33,470 nt of DNA from Methylotenera sp. (GTDB lineage Bacteria > Pseudomonadota > Gammaproteobacteria > Burkholderiales > Methylophilaceae): assembly GCA_023259635.1 (NCBI GenBank), contig JALRGX010000001.1, forward strand, positions 1 through 33,470, written 5' to 3'. A program made the translations under genes and the position numbers. Under the pieces are notes generated by a model. That model was given only the letters and a program-made list of their open reading frames with translations, was not told where the DNA came from and ran no database searches. Shown here one piece after another: positions 1 to 8,334 of the stretch (the first letter of the stretch is position 1; each line of letters begins with the position of its first letter).

Positions 1-69
1 GTCAAAGTAGGAAACCGCGAAAACTCACAAAAACGGTCATTCATACAATGGATACGTGACCTTTTTTGA
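1..69 (+). CDS. Possible 3' end of an upstream gene (partial)
   Basis: Frame 1 is open from the window edge to a TGA at 67-69. It encodes 22 residues ending in a hydrophobic and aromatic tail (FIQWIRDLF). A rho-independent terminator follows about 55 bases later, which fits a gene ending here. The tail loosely resembles the C-terminus of LysR-type regulators, but 22 residues cannot establish a family. Frame 3 is also open to 57, so the frame choice is uncertain. Confidence 0.35.
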   Translation, partial: VKVGNRENSQKRSFIQWIRDLF

Positions 70-125
70 CAGAAGAAGCGGGATATAAAGTCAATTATTG
101 TCACTTAACAGTTAAGATGGCACAG

Positions 126-153
126 AAAAGCGGAATTTTAATTCCGCTTTTTT
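126..153 (+). terminator. Rho-independent terminator
   Basis: An 11-bp perfect stem (126-136 pairs with 141-151) with a TTTA loop and a GCGG core runs into a T tract. It probably ends transcription of the gene lying upstream of the window and insulates pilA. Confidence 0.8.
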
Positions 154-423
154 ATTAATTAACCCAACAAAACCCCGCATCAACCCGACTAAAATCTAAC
201 ATTAAATTTCACCTTGCCATATGGGCAACCAATTTAACTCGGGTAATATTGTTAACGATTCATATCCTAAAAATGTCAATAACCAATTGATTTGATGATA
301 AAAATTTACCAATCAATAAGAGCCATCATCAACACTTGAATTATATTAAGCCTCTACATCACATCCTTGCTTAATATATCGTATTACATCAAAATGCCAT
401 AAATAACACCTGCAAAAGAGAAT

Positions 424-438
424 TGGCACACCTATTGC
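424..438 (+). promoter_or_regulatory. Sigma-54 (RpoN) -24/-12 promoter of pilA
   Basis: TGGCAC at 424-429 and TTGC at 435-438 match the RpoN consensus, with the invariant GG (425-426) and GC (437-438) exactly ten bases apart. Transcription should start near 450, giving a leader of about 65 nt. RpoN- and PilSR-dependent pilin transcription is well known in other proteobacteria; its use here is inferred from the match. Confidence 0.85.
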
Positions 439-453
439 TTATATTTTACACAT

Positions 454-479
454 CAATGTAATGATGACCTGTTACATTG
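454..479 (+). repeat. Inverted repeat in the pilA leader
   Basis: CAATGTAA (454-461) and TTACATTG (472-479) form a perfect 8-bp inverted repeat with a 10-base spacer. It lies just downstream of the predicted sigma-54 start, so it would form a hairpin at the 5' end of the pilA mRNA. It could stabilise the abundant pilin transcript or be a protein-binding palindrome; the sequence does not decide. Confidence 0.55.
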
Positions 480-514
480 TAGAATACTCAAATATTTATA
501 ACTAAGGGGTTTAT

Positions 515-850
515 ATGAAACAAGTACAAAAAGGTTTTACCTTGATCGAACTGATGATTGTAGTTGCAATTATCGGTATTCTGGCAGCAGTAGCTATTCC
601 GGCTTATCAAAACTACACCATCACATCTGCTGAGAAATCATGCATGATAGAAGCTAAATCTTATTCTAACAGTGTACTGGTTGAATTTGCACAAGGGGCT
701 ACAAGTGTTAGTGCAGCAAAAACAGGCGCATGTACATCAATTACAACTCCAACAAGTACTAGCGACACAGTTGTAGGTACACCAAAATCTCCAGGCGTAA
801 AAACAGCGAATTGCGATCTGGCTAACGGCGCTACTTGCACGTTGTCATAA
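515..850 (+). CDS. pilA: Type IV pilin, short form
   Basis: Structural subunit of the type IV pilus, assembled in the periplasm from the inner membrane. The prepilin has a 7-residue leader ending in glycine and cleaved before Phe8 (KG/FTLIE). It keeps the essential Glu5 of the mature protein and the hydrophobic N-terminal helix (about residues 8-33). The mature protein would be only 104 residues, clearly shorter than the 140-160 typical of major pilins. Four cysteines (43, 73, 100, 108) can form two disulfides, and the last pair makes a small C-terminal loop. The chain ends in Ser111 and has a Ser/Thr-rich stretch around 74-84, both features of glycosylated pilins. It has its own sigma-54-type promoter, a strong Shine-Dalgarno (504-509) and a terminator, as expected for an abundant product. 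A minor pilin is possible but less likely. Confidence 0.93.
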   Translation: MKQVQKGFTLIELMIVVAIIGILAAVAIPAYQNYTITSAEKSCMIEAKSYSNSVLVEFAQGATSVSAAKTGACTSITTPTSTSDTVVGTPKSPGVKTANCDLANGATCTLS

Positions 851-892
851 TGCAGAGATAGGTACAGCTAGCATTTAGGTACCTGAGCTTAT

Positions 893-924
893 AAAAAGAG
901 ACCATAACTGGTCTCTTTTTTTTT
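893..924 (+). terminator. Rho-independent terminator of pilA
   Basis: An 11-bp stem (893-903 with 910-920, core GAGACC/GGTCTC, one further A-T pair at the loop) is followed by a run of T to 924. It separates the highly expressed pilin from the ligase gene downstream. Confidence 0.88.
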
Positions 925-978
925 AAATGCAGGCTGATATATTTTTAGATGTGCACTCTAAGTCGGAACGGCCACTGA

Positions 979-2760
979 ATGTTAAAACGCTTTTTACCCA
1001 CCAACAATGCTGCAAACATGAGCCTGGTTTTTACCGGCCTGATGTTTTTACTGCCATTCGTCAACATGCATCATCAACTGCCAATCACATCTTTTTATTC
1101 AGAATGGATTGCCGGAGTATTAGGTTTAGCCGCAATAACTCCAATATTGTGCACTGCAAAATACTCTACTATACGAATTCCACAAATTTCTCTAGTTTTT
1201 ATAGGGTTAACAGTAATCCTAGGGTTGCAATGGACAATGGGAATGTTGCAGTCTACCCAATATACCCTGCTAATGCTTTCATATTTAGTTTGGGCATTTT
1301 TATTGGCGGTAATTGGCAGTTACTTGCGGCAAGAATTCGGGTGGGAGCGATTAGCAACCACACTGGCATGGTTCCTGTTAATTGCAGGCATTATCAATGC
1401 AAGTATCGTCATGTTACAAATTGTAGTTCGCACAGGTGGAACAATTACATTCCTGCCTTTTTTGACAGACTATGGCACGATTTCACAAGCAAATCATTTC
1501 GCTGACTTTATAACACTGTCAGCCATATCCCTTATTTATTTATATATAAAGGGACGCTTTTCACCTGGCTTCTTTACATTAATACTTATATGGCTGCTAC
1601 AGATACTGACATTTTCAGGCTCTAGAAGTGCTTGGCTGTATTTAATAGCAATCACCACATTATCATTTATTTTGCATAAAGCGACGTTTAAGCAACATAA
1701 AGAAACATCAACATCACGTCACTTATTGCACATCTCTATGCTAGTGCTACCTACATTTGCGGTAGTACAGTTATTTACTTATTACGTCATCCCAAATGAT
1801 CTGGTAAATTCAATAATACAACGGATAGCGGATGCCACAACTACAGATACACCATCTGCGCGCTTACATATTTGGTACGATAGCTTGCGTTTATTTATGC
1901 AATCGCCTTGGCTGGGGATTGGTGCCGGAGCAATGAGACTGGAATCATTCCAGTTGTTGGATATGCCGACTGCAATGGCCTATAAAGGTATTTTTGAGCA
2001 CGCTCACAATGTTTTTCTACATTTACTGGTCGAAATGGGCATAGGTGCATTTTTCATTGCCCTGATTGGTTTGATAGCTTGGGTGCGTGCCTTTAAATGG
2101 CAGGAACTAAATTTGGAAACCTGGTGGGCAATTGCATTACTCACCGTATTAGGCATTCACAGCATGTTAGAGTATCCCCTTTGGTATGCCTATTTCTTGG
2201 GAATAGCCGCTCTTTTACTAGGCGCCAGTGATGAAAAGTTTGCGTCGATTAACTTAAGGAAATTAAGCACACCATTAAGCGCTAAATTAGCATGCTCAGG
2301 GTTAACGGCTATATTGCTGGTTGGTGCAGTTAATCTAAGCACAATGTTGGTCGCCAATGTGAAATTAGAAAATTCACTGCAACAATTAAAAAATACAGAC
2401 CTCTACAAAGAAAAAGAACTTGACTGGGTACGTCGTTATACACTGCTTTCGCAGTATGTAGTATTAATGAACGCGATTTCTATGGTGGTAGACCGTAACG
2501 ACATTGATAACCAATTCTTGTTAAATCAGTCCGCCATGGCCTTTATGCCTTTGCGCAAAATTGCCTATCAGCATGCACTGCTGCTAAAACTTAAAGGTGA
2601 TCAAATTAACGCAAAAAACCAGTTAAAACGTACGCTGATTGTTTATCCGTATGATGTTAAATATTTAGAACAATATGTACCCTCGCAATATCGTAAAGAT
2701 TTCTTGGATATACTATCTGAGGCCAATCCTGTATTATCAACCGAAATAGTAGTTAATTAA
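979..2760 (+). CDS. PglL/TfpO-type protein O-oligosaccharyltransferase
   Basis: Multi-spanning inner-membrane protein of 593 residues. The N-terminal segment around residues 30-60 (PFVNMHHQLP, then FYSEW) resembles the PglL_A region. A Wzy_C ligase domain spans about 160-400, with the SGSRSAW motif near 214 and the FEHAHNVFLHLLVE motif near 340, whose histidines are typical of this superfamily. A soluble C-terminal tail of about 170 residues fits the Wzy_C_2/DUF3366 region of PglL proteins. The family transfers lipid-linked glycans to Ser/Thr of periplasmic proteins, including pilins. Its position directly after pilA supports pilin glycosylation. It has no obvious strong promoter and only a weak Shine-Dalgarno (GGAA, 965-968), so it may rely on read-through past the pilA terminator. 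An O-antigen ligase cannot be fully excluded. Confidence 0.85.
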   Translation: MLKRFLPTNNAANMSLVFTGLMFLLPFVNMHHQLPITSFYSEWIAGVLGLAAITPILCTAKYSTIRIPQISLVFIGLTVILGLQWTMGMLQSTQYTLLMLSYLVWAFLLAVIGSYLRQEFGWERLATTLAWFLLIAGIINASIVMLQIVVRTGGTITFLPFLTDYGTISQANHFADFITLSAISLIYLYIKGRFSPGFFTLILIWLLQILTFSGSRSAWLYLIAITTLSFILHKATFKQHKETSTSRHLLHISMLVLPTFAVVQLFTYYVIPNDLVNSIIQRIADATTTDTPSARLHIWYDSLRLFMQSPWLGIGAGAMRLESFQLLDMPTAMAYKGIFEHAHNVFLHLLVEMGIGAFFIALIGLIAWVRAFKWQELNLETWWAIALLTVLGIHSMLEYPLWYAYFLGIAALLLGASDEKFASINLRKLSTPLSAKLACSGLTAILLVGAVNLSTMLVANVKLENSLQQLKNTDLYKEKELDWVRRYTLLSQYVVLMNAISMVVDRNDIDNQFLLNQSAMAFMPLRKIAYQHALLLKLKGDQINAKNQLKRTLIVYPYDVKYLEQYVPSQYRKDFLDILSEANPVLSTEIVVN

Positions 2761-3005
2761 TCACTTACAATACTGGCATCAGTAAAGTTCATAGCCATAC
2801 TATTTGCCAGATTTTAACCGTGCCACTTGATACATGGCAGGATAGCCACATAGGAGTAAAATAGGATTCGCAATTAACACCTTTGATCTCATATTGCTCG
2901 CACTAAAAATAATGCTCTTCAGCACATAGATTTTTAGCAATAGATCCTTATGGTCTTATTCAGACAAACTCAACCAACAGTTTTTAAAACCTTTATGAGC
3001 AAATT
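2761..3005. other. Intergenic region with TGGCA/TGCCA repeats
   Basis: 245 bases with no credible gene. CTGGCA (2773-2778) and TGCCAG (2805-2810) form an inverted repeat, and TGCCA (2821-2825) and TGGCA (2835-2839) form a second one. I see no convincing promoter or terminator, although a promoter for the second ligase gene is expected here. Confidence 0.4.
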
Positions 3006-4439
3006 ATGTTTCGCTTTAACGCATTGACTACATTAAAATTTCTTATCTTTGCGTTATTCATCGGGCTTATAGGTTTGTCACCGAGCCTAAAGGTTATTCC
3101 GCAAGGGTTAATGGCCATCAGCCTTCATGATAGCCAGCGCTTGGTCGAACTGTTGTTTATTGGTGTGATATTGCTAGAAAGCATCACTTTTAGAAACAAC
3201 ACATCCAGTATCACTATCAACAACAATATACGTTACACACTTTATGTTCTGATTGCATTAGCGATTGTTTCATCATGCTTAGCCATATCGCCACGACATG
3301 CCATAATTGAAACCAGTCTGTTTGCGGGACTAACCTATCTGGCTTTATATGTTGCACGTTCATATAGCGATAATAGTACGCAGCTTATCAAACGCCTTAC
3401 TTATGTTTTCTGGGGCGGTATCTTGCTGTCTATGCTCGCTTTCTATGTAGGTTACATCACGGCTACGATTTTCAAAACCCCTGTAACCTGGCCCGCGCCT
3501 ATCACTGGCTTTAATAACGTCAGACTTTTTAATCAATACCAGCTTTGGACATTAGGATTAATCTTATTGCCGATATTATCCTTTGACTTTAAAAATGCAC
3601 ACTCCCGCTATTGGCTGCACTTAGGCTTGATCTGCTGGTGGGTGATCCTGTTCCATACAGCATCGCGAGGTGTGCTACTGGCTTGGGGATTAGGCATATT
3701 AATCACCGCGTTAATATATAGAAAATTGGCTTGGCCGTTTATACGCTTACACCTAATACACATCACAAGCGGATTTCTAAGTTACACAATATTATTCAAA
3801 CTGATTCCATTTTTAAGAGAAACTTCAGTAGTCACCGGGACAATCGTGAGAGAAACCACTAGCGACCGTATCGCATTATGGAGTCAGTCAATTAACTTAA
3901 TTCAAAATCACCCTATCTTTGGCATTGGCCCCATGCATTTTGCATGGTACAGCCCAATAAGCGCACATCCACATAACAGCGTACTGCAAATAATGATGGA
4001 ATGGGGGATGCCTGCAGCTTTATTGATATTCGCGTTTGCAATCTACGGCCTATTTTTCTGGCTAAAAAAAATCAACATTGCAACATTGCAATCCAAAACT
4101 AGTCATGATCGCAATTTAGCAATCATACTATTTTTCACCGTCGTTACTAACGCCGCATACTCACTATTAGATGGTGTAATCGTAATGCCTATCAGTCAAA
4201 TCATGATGTTCACATTTATCGGACTCATGTTAGGTTATTACTACAAGTGCAATGCACCTAAAGCACATAGAATTAAAAGAGGGTCATTCTTCAGCCACTT
4301 ATTCCCCAGTGTTGTGCTGATCGCCCTCATCTTGTCGATACTACCTGAAGTATTACAGAATGCTTCTGGCGACGAGAAAAGATTCTCGATCGGTTACACA
4401 GCAATGGGGCCGCGCATCTGGCTGGAATTCAAACAATAG
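3006..4439 (+). CDS. O-antigen ligase / Wzy_C family membrane protein
   Basis: 477-residue polytopic inner-membrane protein with about 10-12 hydrophobic segments. A Wzy_C domain covers about residues 170-350, including HTASRGVLLAWG near 216 and the motif GIGPMHFAWYSPISAHPHNSVLQ near 300-322, with the conserved His before Asn. Members of this superfamily join glycans to lipid A core, protein or another glycan chain. The protein is shorter than the preceding ligase and lacks the long soluble PglL-type tail. It is therefore probably a second ligase with a different acceptor, or a polymerase. It sits in the same orientation 245 bases after the first ligase. The acceptor cannot be read from the sequence. 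Confidence 0.8.
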   Translation: MFRFNALTTLKFLIFALFIGLIGLSPSLKVIPQGLMAISLHDSQRLVELLFIGVILLESITFRNNTSSITINNNIRYTLYVLIALAIVSSCLAISPRHAIIETSLFAGLTYLALYVARSYSDNSTQLIKRLTYVFWGGILLSMLAFYVGYITATIFKTPVTWPAPITGFNNVRLFNQYQLWTLGLILLPILSFDFKNAHSRYWLHLGLICWWVILFHTASRGVLLAWGLGILITALIYRKLAWPFIRLHLIHITSGFLSYTILFKLIPFLRETSVVTGTIVRETTSDRIALWSQSINLIQNHPIFGIGPMHFAWYSPISAHPHNSVLQIMMEWGMPAALLIFAFAIYGLFFWLKKINIATLQSKTSHDRNLAIILFFTVVTNAAYSLLDGVIVMPISQIMMFTFIGLMLGYYYKCNAPKAHRIKRGSFFSHLFPSVVLIALILSILPEVLQNASGDEKRFSIGYTAMGPRIWLEFKQ

Positions 4440-4493
4440 TAATACTAACCATAGCGCCTTAGAATAACCACAGAAACCAATCCCAATCAGAAT

Positions 4494-5174
4494 ATGAACT
4501 ACAAAATTCCACTCGAATTAACAAATCACCATACAGATACTACCGAAATTGATGCCAGCGTAATCTGGTTACATGGCCTTGGTGCCGATGGTTATGATTT
4601 TGAACCCGTAGTTAAACAACTACTGAGATCAGAAACGTTTCTCAACGTAAGATTTGTTCTACCACACGCACCTGAAATACCAGTTACACGCAACAATGGC
4701 TATATCATGCCGGCATGGTACGACATATATGGTGTTATCCCTGTTCAACAGGAAGATGAAGCCGGAATCAAAGCCAGTCAGCGCTATATTGAATCATTGA
4801 TTCAAACTGAACTCAGCCGCGGCATTGCCAGTGAGCGTATTGTGCTTGCGGGATTTTCACAGGGAGGTGCTATTGCATTGCATACGGCACTACGTTATGC
4901 GCATAAGCTTGCCGGTGTACTCGCCCTATCAACTTATCTACCGTTACATTCCAAACTGGTTACAGAAGCACACGACGCAAATAAAAGTGTACCGATTTTT
5001 ATGGCGCATGGAGTTTATGATGATGTAATTAGCCCGGATATGGGTAAACTCTCGCGTGATTTGCTGCAAAACAATCGGTATTCCGTCAGTTGGCATGAGT
5101 ACAATATGGCGCACTCGGTATGTGCTGAAGAGATTGCAGACATTCAGGAATTTTTAAAGCAGGTTTTGCAATAA
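4494..5174 (+). CDS. Carboxylesterase / acyl-protein-thioesterase-like hydrolase
   Basis: Alpha/beta hydrolase of the Abhydrolase_2 (phospholipase/carboxylesterase) family, 226 residues, cytoplasmic with no signal peptide. The catalytic triad is visible: Ser122 in GFSQGG, Asp176 in HGVYDDV and His207 in MAHSV. An oxyanion-loop motif HGLGADG lies near 27-33, and LPHAP followed by MPAWYDI are family hallmarks. Homologues hydrolyse short-chain carboxyl esters and, in some species, acyl thioesters or lysophospholipids; the natural substrate here is unknown. It lies 54 bases after the second ligase and 45 bases before xseB. The Shine-Dalgarno is weak. Confidence 0.88.
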   Translation: MNYKIPLELTNHHTDTTEIDASVIWLHGLGADGYDFEPVVKQLLRSETFLNVRFVLPHAPEIPVTRNNGYIMPAWYDIYGVIPVQQEDEAGIKASQRYIESLIQTELSRGIASERIVLAGFSQGGAIALHTALRYAHKLAGVLALSTYLPLHSKLVTEAHDANKSVPIFMAHGVYDDVISPDMGKLSRDLLQNNRYSVSWHEYNMAHSVCAEEIADIQEFLKQVLQ

Positions 5175-5219
5175 GATTTGGTAGAATAGCATCTTACTCA
5201 CTGTAAAGTACTTTGCGTC

Positions 5220-5507
5220 ATGCCTGCTTCAAAAACTGAAAAAACAAATACATCCAACTCGTCTAAGAAAGTAGAAACTGAGAAACTGGAATCCGCCCAA
5301 AATTATGAGCAGGCTTTCGGTGAGTTGGAGCAAATTGTTGCGCAAATGGAATCTGGACAAATGTCTCTGGAGGATTCTCTTGCTGCATACAAGCGCGGCA
5401 ACACACTACTGGAATTCTGCCAGAAATCCCTGGCCGACGTTGAACAGCAAGTCAAAATACTGAATGATCGCCAACAATTGACCTCATTCAATTCCGAAAA
5501 TGAATAA
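5220..5507 (+). CDS. xseB: Exodeoxyribonuclease VII small subunit
   Basis: 95 residues. The XseB core (about 29-83) is recognisable by YEQAFGELEQIV, the MESGQMSLEDSLAAYKRG helix-turn-helix and the LADVEQQVK end. The first 28 residues are a Lys/Ser/Thr-rich tail longer than usual, so translation could begin slightly later, but no better internal ATG is present before the core. XseB binds several-fold to XseA to make the nuclease that degrades single-stranded DNA to oligonucleotides. xseA is not in the window. The stop is six bases before ispA, giving the common xseB-ispA-dxs order. Confidence 0.95.
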   Translation: MPASKTEKTNTSNSSKKVETEKLESAQNYEQAFGELEQIVAQMESGQMSLEDSLAAYKRGNTLLEFCQKSLADVEQQVKILNDRQQLTSFNSENE

Positions 5508-5513
5508 GTAAGC

Positions 5514-6410
5514 ATGACTGACAAAACCGCATCAGATTTCTCAACATGGGCAAAAACAAGACAGGCGCGCATAGAAGAAGTGCTTGATGAAGCATTGCCG
5601 CCAGACAGTCAAGAGCCCACTAAGCTCCATGGCGCTATGCGCTATAGCGCACTTGGCGGCGGCAAACGTGTACGCGCCCTCCTCTGCTATGCTGCAGCGG
5701 AGCTCTGCAATACCGAGATTGAGGTTGCCGATGCAGCTGCCGCTGCGGTTGAGTTGATCCATGCCTATTCACTGGTGCATGACGACATGCCATGCATGGA
5801 TGACGATGACTTGCGTCGTGGCAAACCCAGCTGCCATAAACAGTATGACGACGCTACCGCGTTACTGGTGGGTGATGCCCTGCAGAGTCTTGCCTTTGAT
5901 GTGCTATCAACACCACAGCTATGTGCAAATGCAAACCAGCAGGTCAGCATGCTGAATATTCTGGCAAAAGCTGTCGGTTCTACCGGTATGGCCGGTGGCC
6001 AGGCTATTGATTTAGCCTCTGTCGGCAAAGCACTTAGCCAGCAGCAATTGGAAGATATGCACCAACTCAAAACAGGCGCCCTGATTCAAGCCGCAGCCTT
6101 ATTAGGCGCTGCTAATGGCACACTGGAGCAAATTTCATCCGTGCATATTTATGCCGAAAATATCGGCCTTGCATTCCAGGTGATTGATGATATTTTAGAT
6201 ACAGAAGCCGATACTGCCACGCTAGGTAAAACTGCCGGCAAGGATGCTGATAGTAACAAACCTACCTATGTCACGATTTTAGGTTTGGATGTCGCAAAGC
6301 ACCTAGCTGACCAATTGCATAAAACTGCGATTGCAGCAATAACACCTTTCGGGGAACAAGCCCTGCGGCTGCGTGAGCTTGCCGCTTTTATTACACAGCG
6401 CAATTTTTAA
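5514..6410 (+). CDS. ispA: Farnesyl diphosphate synthase (geranyltranstransferase)
   Basis: All-alpha polyprenyl synthase of 298 residues that condenses IPP with DMAPP and GPP to farnesyl diphosphate, the precursor of ubiquinone side chains and undecaprenyl phosphate. The first aspartate-rich motif is DDMPCMD at 90-96, with the DDx4D spacing of bacterial FPP synthases, followed by DLRRGKP. The second is DDILD at 225-229. GGKRVR at about 49-54 and GGQAIDL at 161-167 are also typical. It begins six bases after xseB, so it is probably cotranscribed, and dxs follows after 27 bases. Confidence 0.97.
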   Translation: MTDKTASDFSTWAKTRQARIEEVLDEALPPDSQEPTKLHGAMRYSALGGGKRVRALLCYAAAELCNTEIEVADAAAAAVELIHAYSLVHDDMPCMDDDDLRRGKPSCHKQYDDATALLVGDALQSLAFDVLSTPQLCANANQQVSMLNILAKAVGSTGMAGGQAIDLASVGKALSQQQLEDMHQLKTGALIQAAALLGAANGTLEQISSVHIYAENIGLAFQVIDDILDTEADTATLGKTAGKDADSNKPTYVTILGLDVAKHLADQLHKTAIAAITPFGEQALRLRELAAFITQRNF

Positions 6411-6437
6411 TAACTTTTTGACTACTTCACTCCACTT

Positions 6438-8291
6438 GTGACCTCCTTACTTAACACCATTGACTTTCCTCAGCAGCTACGTCAGCTAGACCGTAGGCAG
6501 CTTGTACAACTCGCTCAGGAATTGCGTTCATTTCTGGTAGAAAGTGTTGCCAGAACCGGCGGACATCTGGCGTCTAATCTGGGTGTAGTCGAACTGACTA
6601 TCGCGTTACATTATGTGTTCAATACGCCGGAAGACAAGCTAGTATGGGATGTAGGGCACCAGACTTACCCACACAAGATTCTTACTGGCCGCCGTAATAA
6701 AATGCAAACTTTGCGCAAGCCACAAGGCTTAGCCGGCTTTCCACGTCGCAACGAAAGTGTATATGACACCTTCGGTACCGGCCATTCCAGCACATCAATC
6801 TCAGCGGCCTTGGGCATGGCAGTAGCCGCCCAGAAGGCAGGCAGCGAACGACGTTCGGTTGCAATCATCGGCGATGGTGCCATGACAGCTGGCATGGCCT
6901 TTGAAGCCCTGAATAACGCCGGCAGCATGGATGCCAACCTGCTCGTTGTTCTCAATGATAACGACATGAGCATCTCGAATAATGTGGGCGCACTCAATAA
7001 ATATTTAGCTAAGTTATTATCCAGCCGCTTTTATGGCACGGTAAGAAAATCCGGGAAAAAAGTACTGTCTGCAGTGCCGCCAATGATGGAATTTGCCAAG
7101 CGCGCCGAAGAGCATGTTAAGGGCATGGTGATGCCAGGTACCTTATTTGAGGAATTTGGATTTAACTACATCGGTCCGATTGACGGCCATGACCTGGATA
7201 CGCTGGTCGACACCCTACACAATATTAAAGAACTCAGCGGGCCGCAATTTCTGCATATTGTGACGCAAAAAGGCAAGGGCTTTGAGCCAGCAGAGGACAA
7301 CCCCAACAAATTTCATGGCGTAGGTAAATTTGACCCCGCCAACGGCAACGCCATTAGCACCAATCCAGCAAAATCCTATACTGAAGTATTTGGTGACTGG
7401 CTGGTAGATATGGCTGCAGAAGATCAGCGTTTGGTCGGCATTACCCCGGCTATGTGCGATGGCTCCGGCTTAAACGCGTTTGCCAGCGCCTACCCGGATC
7501 GCTACTTTGACGTAGGTATCGCTGAACAACATGCGCTTACCTTCGCCGCTGGCATGGCATGTGATGGATTAAAACCCGTGGTCGCCATTTACAGCACATT
7601 TCTCCAGCGCGCATATGATCAACTGATTCACGACATCGCACTACAGAACTTGCCTGTATTACTGGCAATAGACCGTGCTGGTTTAGTAGGCGCTGACGGC
7701 CCGACACATGCCGGCAGCTTTGATTTGGCTTACCTGCGCTGTATTCCTAACATCGTCATCATGACACCAAGTGATGAAAACGAATGTCGGCAAATGCTAA
7801 CTACAGGTTTTCAGCACCCAGGTGTTTCGGCAGTACGTTACCCGCGTGGAAGCGGCACCGGCGCTTGCATTGAGTCTGAATTGACTCCTATTGAAATCGG
7901 TAAAGGCCAAGTAGTACGCAGCGGTAAAAAGGTGGCGATTCTAGCGTTTGGCTCCATGCTCTCACCTGCTCTTAAAGCAGCTGAAACAATCGATGCCACC
8001 GTAGCGAATATGCGTTTTGTAAAGCCTATTGACGCAGAACTCATAGAGAAATTAGCGAATACACACACCTACATCGTGACGGTAGAAGAAAACTGCGTCA
8101 TGGGCGGCGCCGGTTCAGCCGTGATGGAAGCATTGCAGGCAATACAGAAAAATATCGCACATACGCTTAAAACGCTCTGCCTTGGGTTGCCTGACCAATT
8201 TATTGAGCATGGTGTGCATGAAACTATGCTCGCAGAATGCGGTCTAGATGCTGAAGGGATAGCTGACGCAATTGCGCAGTTAATAACCTAG
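6438..8291 (+). CDS. dxs: 1-deoxy-D-xylulose-5-phosphate synthase
   Basis: Thiamine-diphosphate enzyme of 617 residues that joins pyruvate and glyceraldehyde 3-phosphate in the first step of the MEP isoprenoid pathway. His43 (GGHLASNLG) matches the conserved proton-transfer histidine. The TPP/Mg motif begins at GDG (145-147) and continues through the NNAG and NDND segments, and the catalytic glutamate is Glu363 in [11 protein letters not shown] transketolase C-terminal domain begins near residue 495. The start is GTG at 6438 with no obvious Shine-Dalgarno, but [11 protein letters not shown] aligns well with known Dxs N-termini. Together with ispA upstream it forms an isoprenoid supply operon. 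Confidence 0.97.
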   Translation: MTSLLNTIDFPQQLRQLDRRQLVQLAQELRSFLVESVARTGGHLASNLGVVELTIALHYVFNTPEDKLVWDVGHQTYPHKILTGRRNKMQTLRKPQGLAGFPRRNESVYDTFGTGHSSTSISAALGMAVAAQKAGSERRSVAIIGDGAMTAGMAFEALNNAGSMDANLLVVLNDNDMSISNNVGALNKYLAKLLSSRFYGTVRKSGKKVLSAVPPMMEFAKRAEEHVKGMVMPGTLFEEFGFNYIGPIDGHDLDTLVDTLHNIKELSGPQFLHIVTQKGKGFEPAEDNPNKFHGVGKFDPANGNAISTNPAKSYTEVFGDWLVDMAAEDQRLVGITPAMCDGSGLNAFASAYPDRYFDVGIAEQHALTFAAGMACDGLKPVVAIYSTFLQRAYDQLIHDIALQNLPVLLAIDRAGLVGADGPTHAGSFDLAYLRCIPNIVIMTPSDENECRQMLTTGFQHPGVSAVRYPRGSGTGACIESELTPIEIGKGQVVRSGKKVAILAFGSMLSPALKAAETIDATVANMRFVKPIDAELIEKLANTHTYIVTVEENCVMGGAGSAVMEALQAIQKNIAHTLKTLCLGLPDQFIEHGVHETMLAECGLDAEGIADAIAQLIT

Positions 8292-8300
8292 TGCTATACT
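8272..8300 (+). promoter_or_regulatory. Probable sigma-70 promoter for folE2
   Basis: TTGCGC (8272-8277) and TATACT (8295-8300) are separated by exactly 17 bases. The -35 lies inside the last codons of dxs. This would give folE2 its own start about 28 bases before its ATG. I saw no clear Zur-type palindrome next to it. Confidence 0.5.
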
Positions 8301-8334
8301 CAACTATTATTTAAAATCTACCAAGCATACAACA

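Larger units (their letters stand above)
154..514 (+). other. Long AT-rich intergenic region upstream of pilA
   Basis: About 360 bases without a credible gene. It holds the sigma-54-type promoter at 424-438, an inverted repeat at 454-479 and a Shine-Dalgarno sequence (AAGGGG, 504-509) six bases before the pilA ATG. The AT-rich stretch at 160-420 is where PilR activator and IHF sites would be expected in front of a sigma-54 pilin promoter, but I could not identify a specific operator there. Confidence 0.6.

Noticed and set aside
859-884. Two TAGGTAC repeats and an AGGTACCT palindrome after pilA
   Set aside because: They are very short, sit next to an obvious terminator, and no function can be supported.
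927-1505. A 192-residue open frame overlapping the start of the first ligase gene
   Set aside because: It lies in another frame of the well-supported PglL-like gene, shows no family signature, and is rich in unlikely Asn/His/Arg strings typical of shadow frames.
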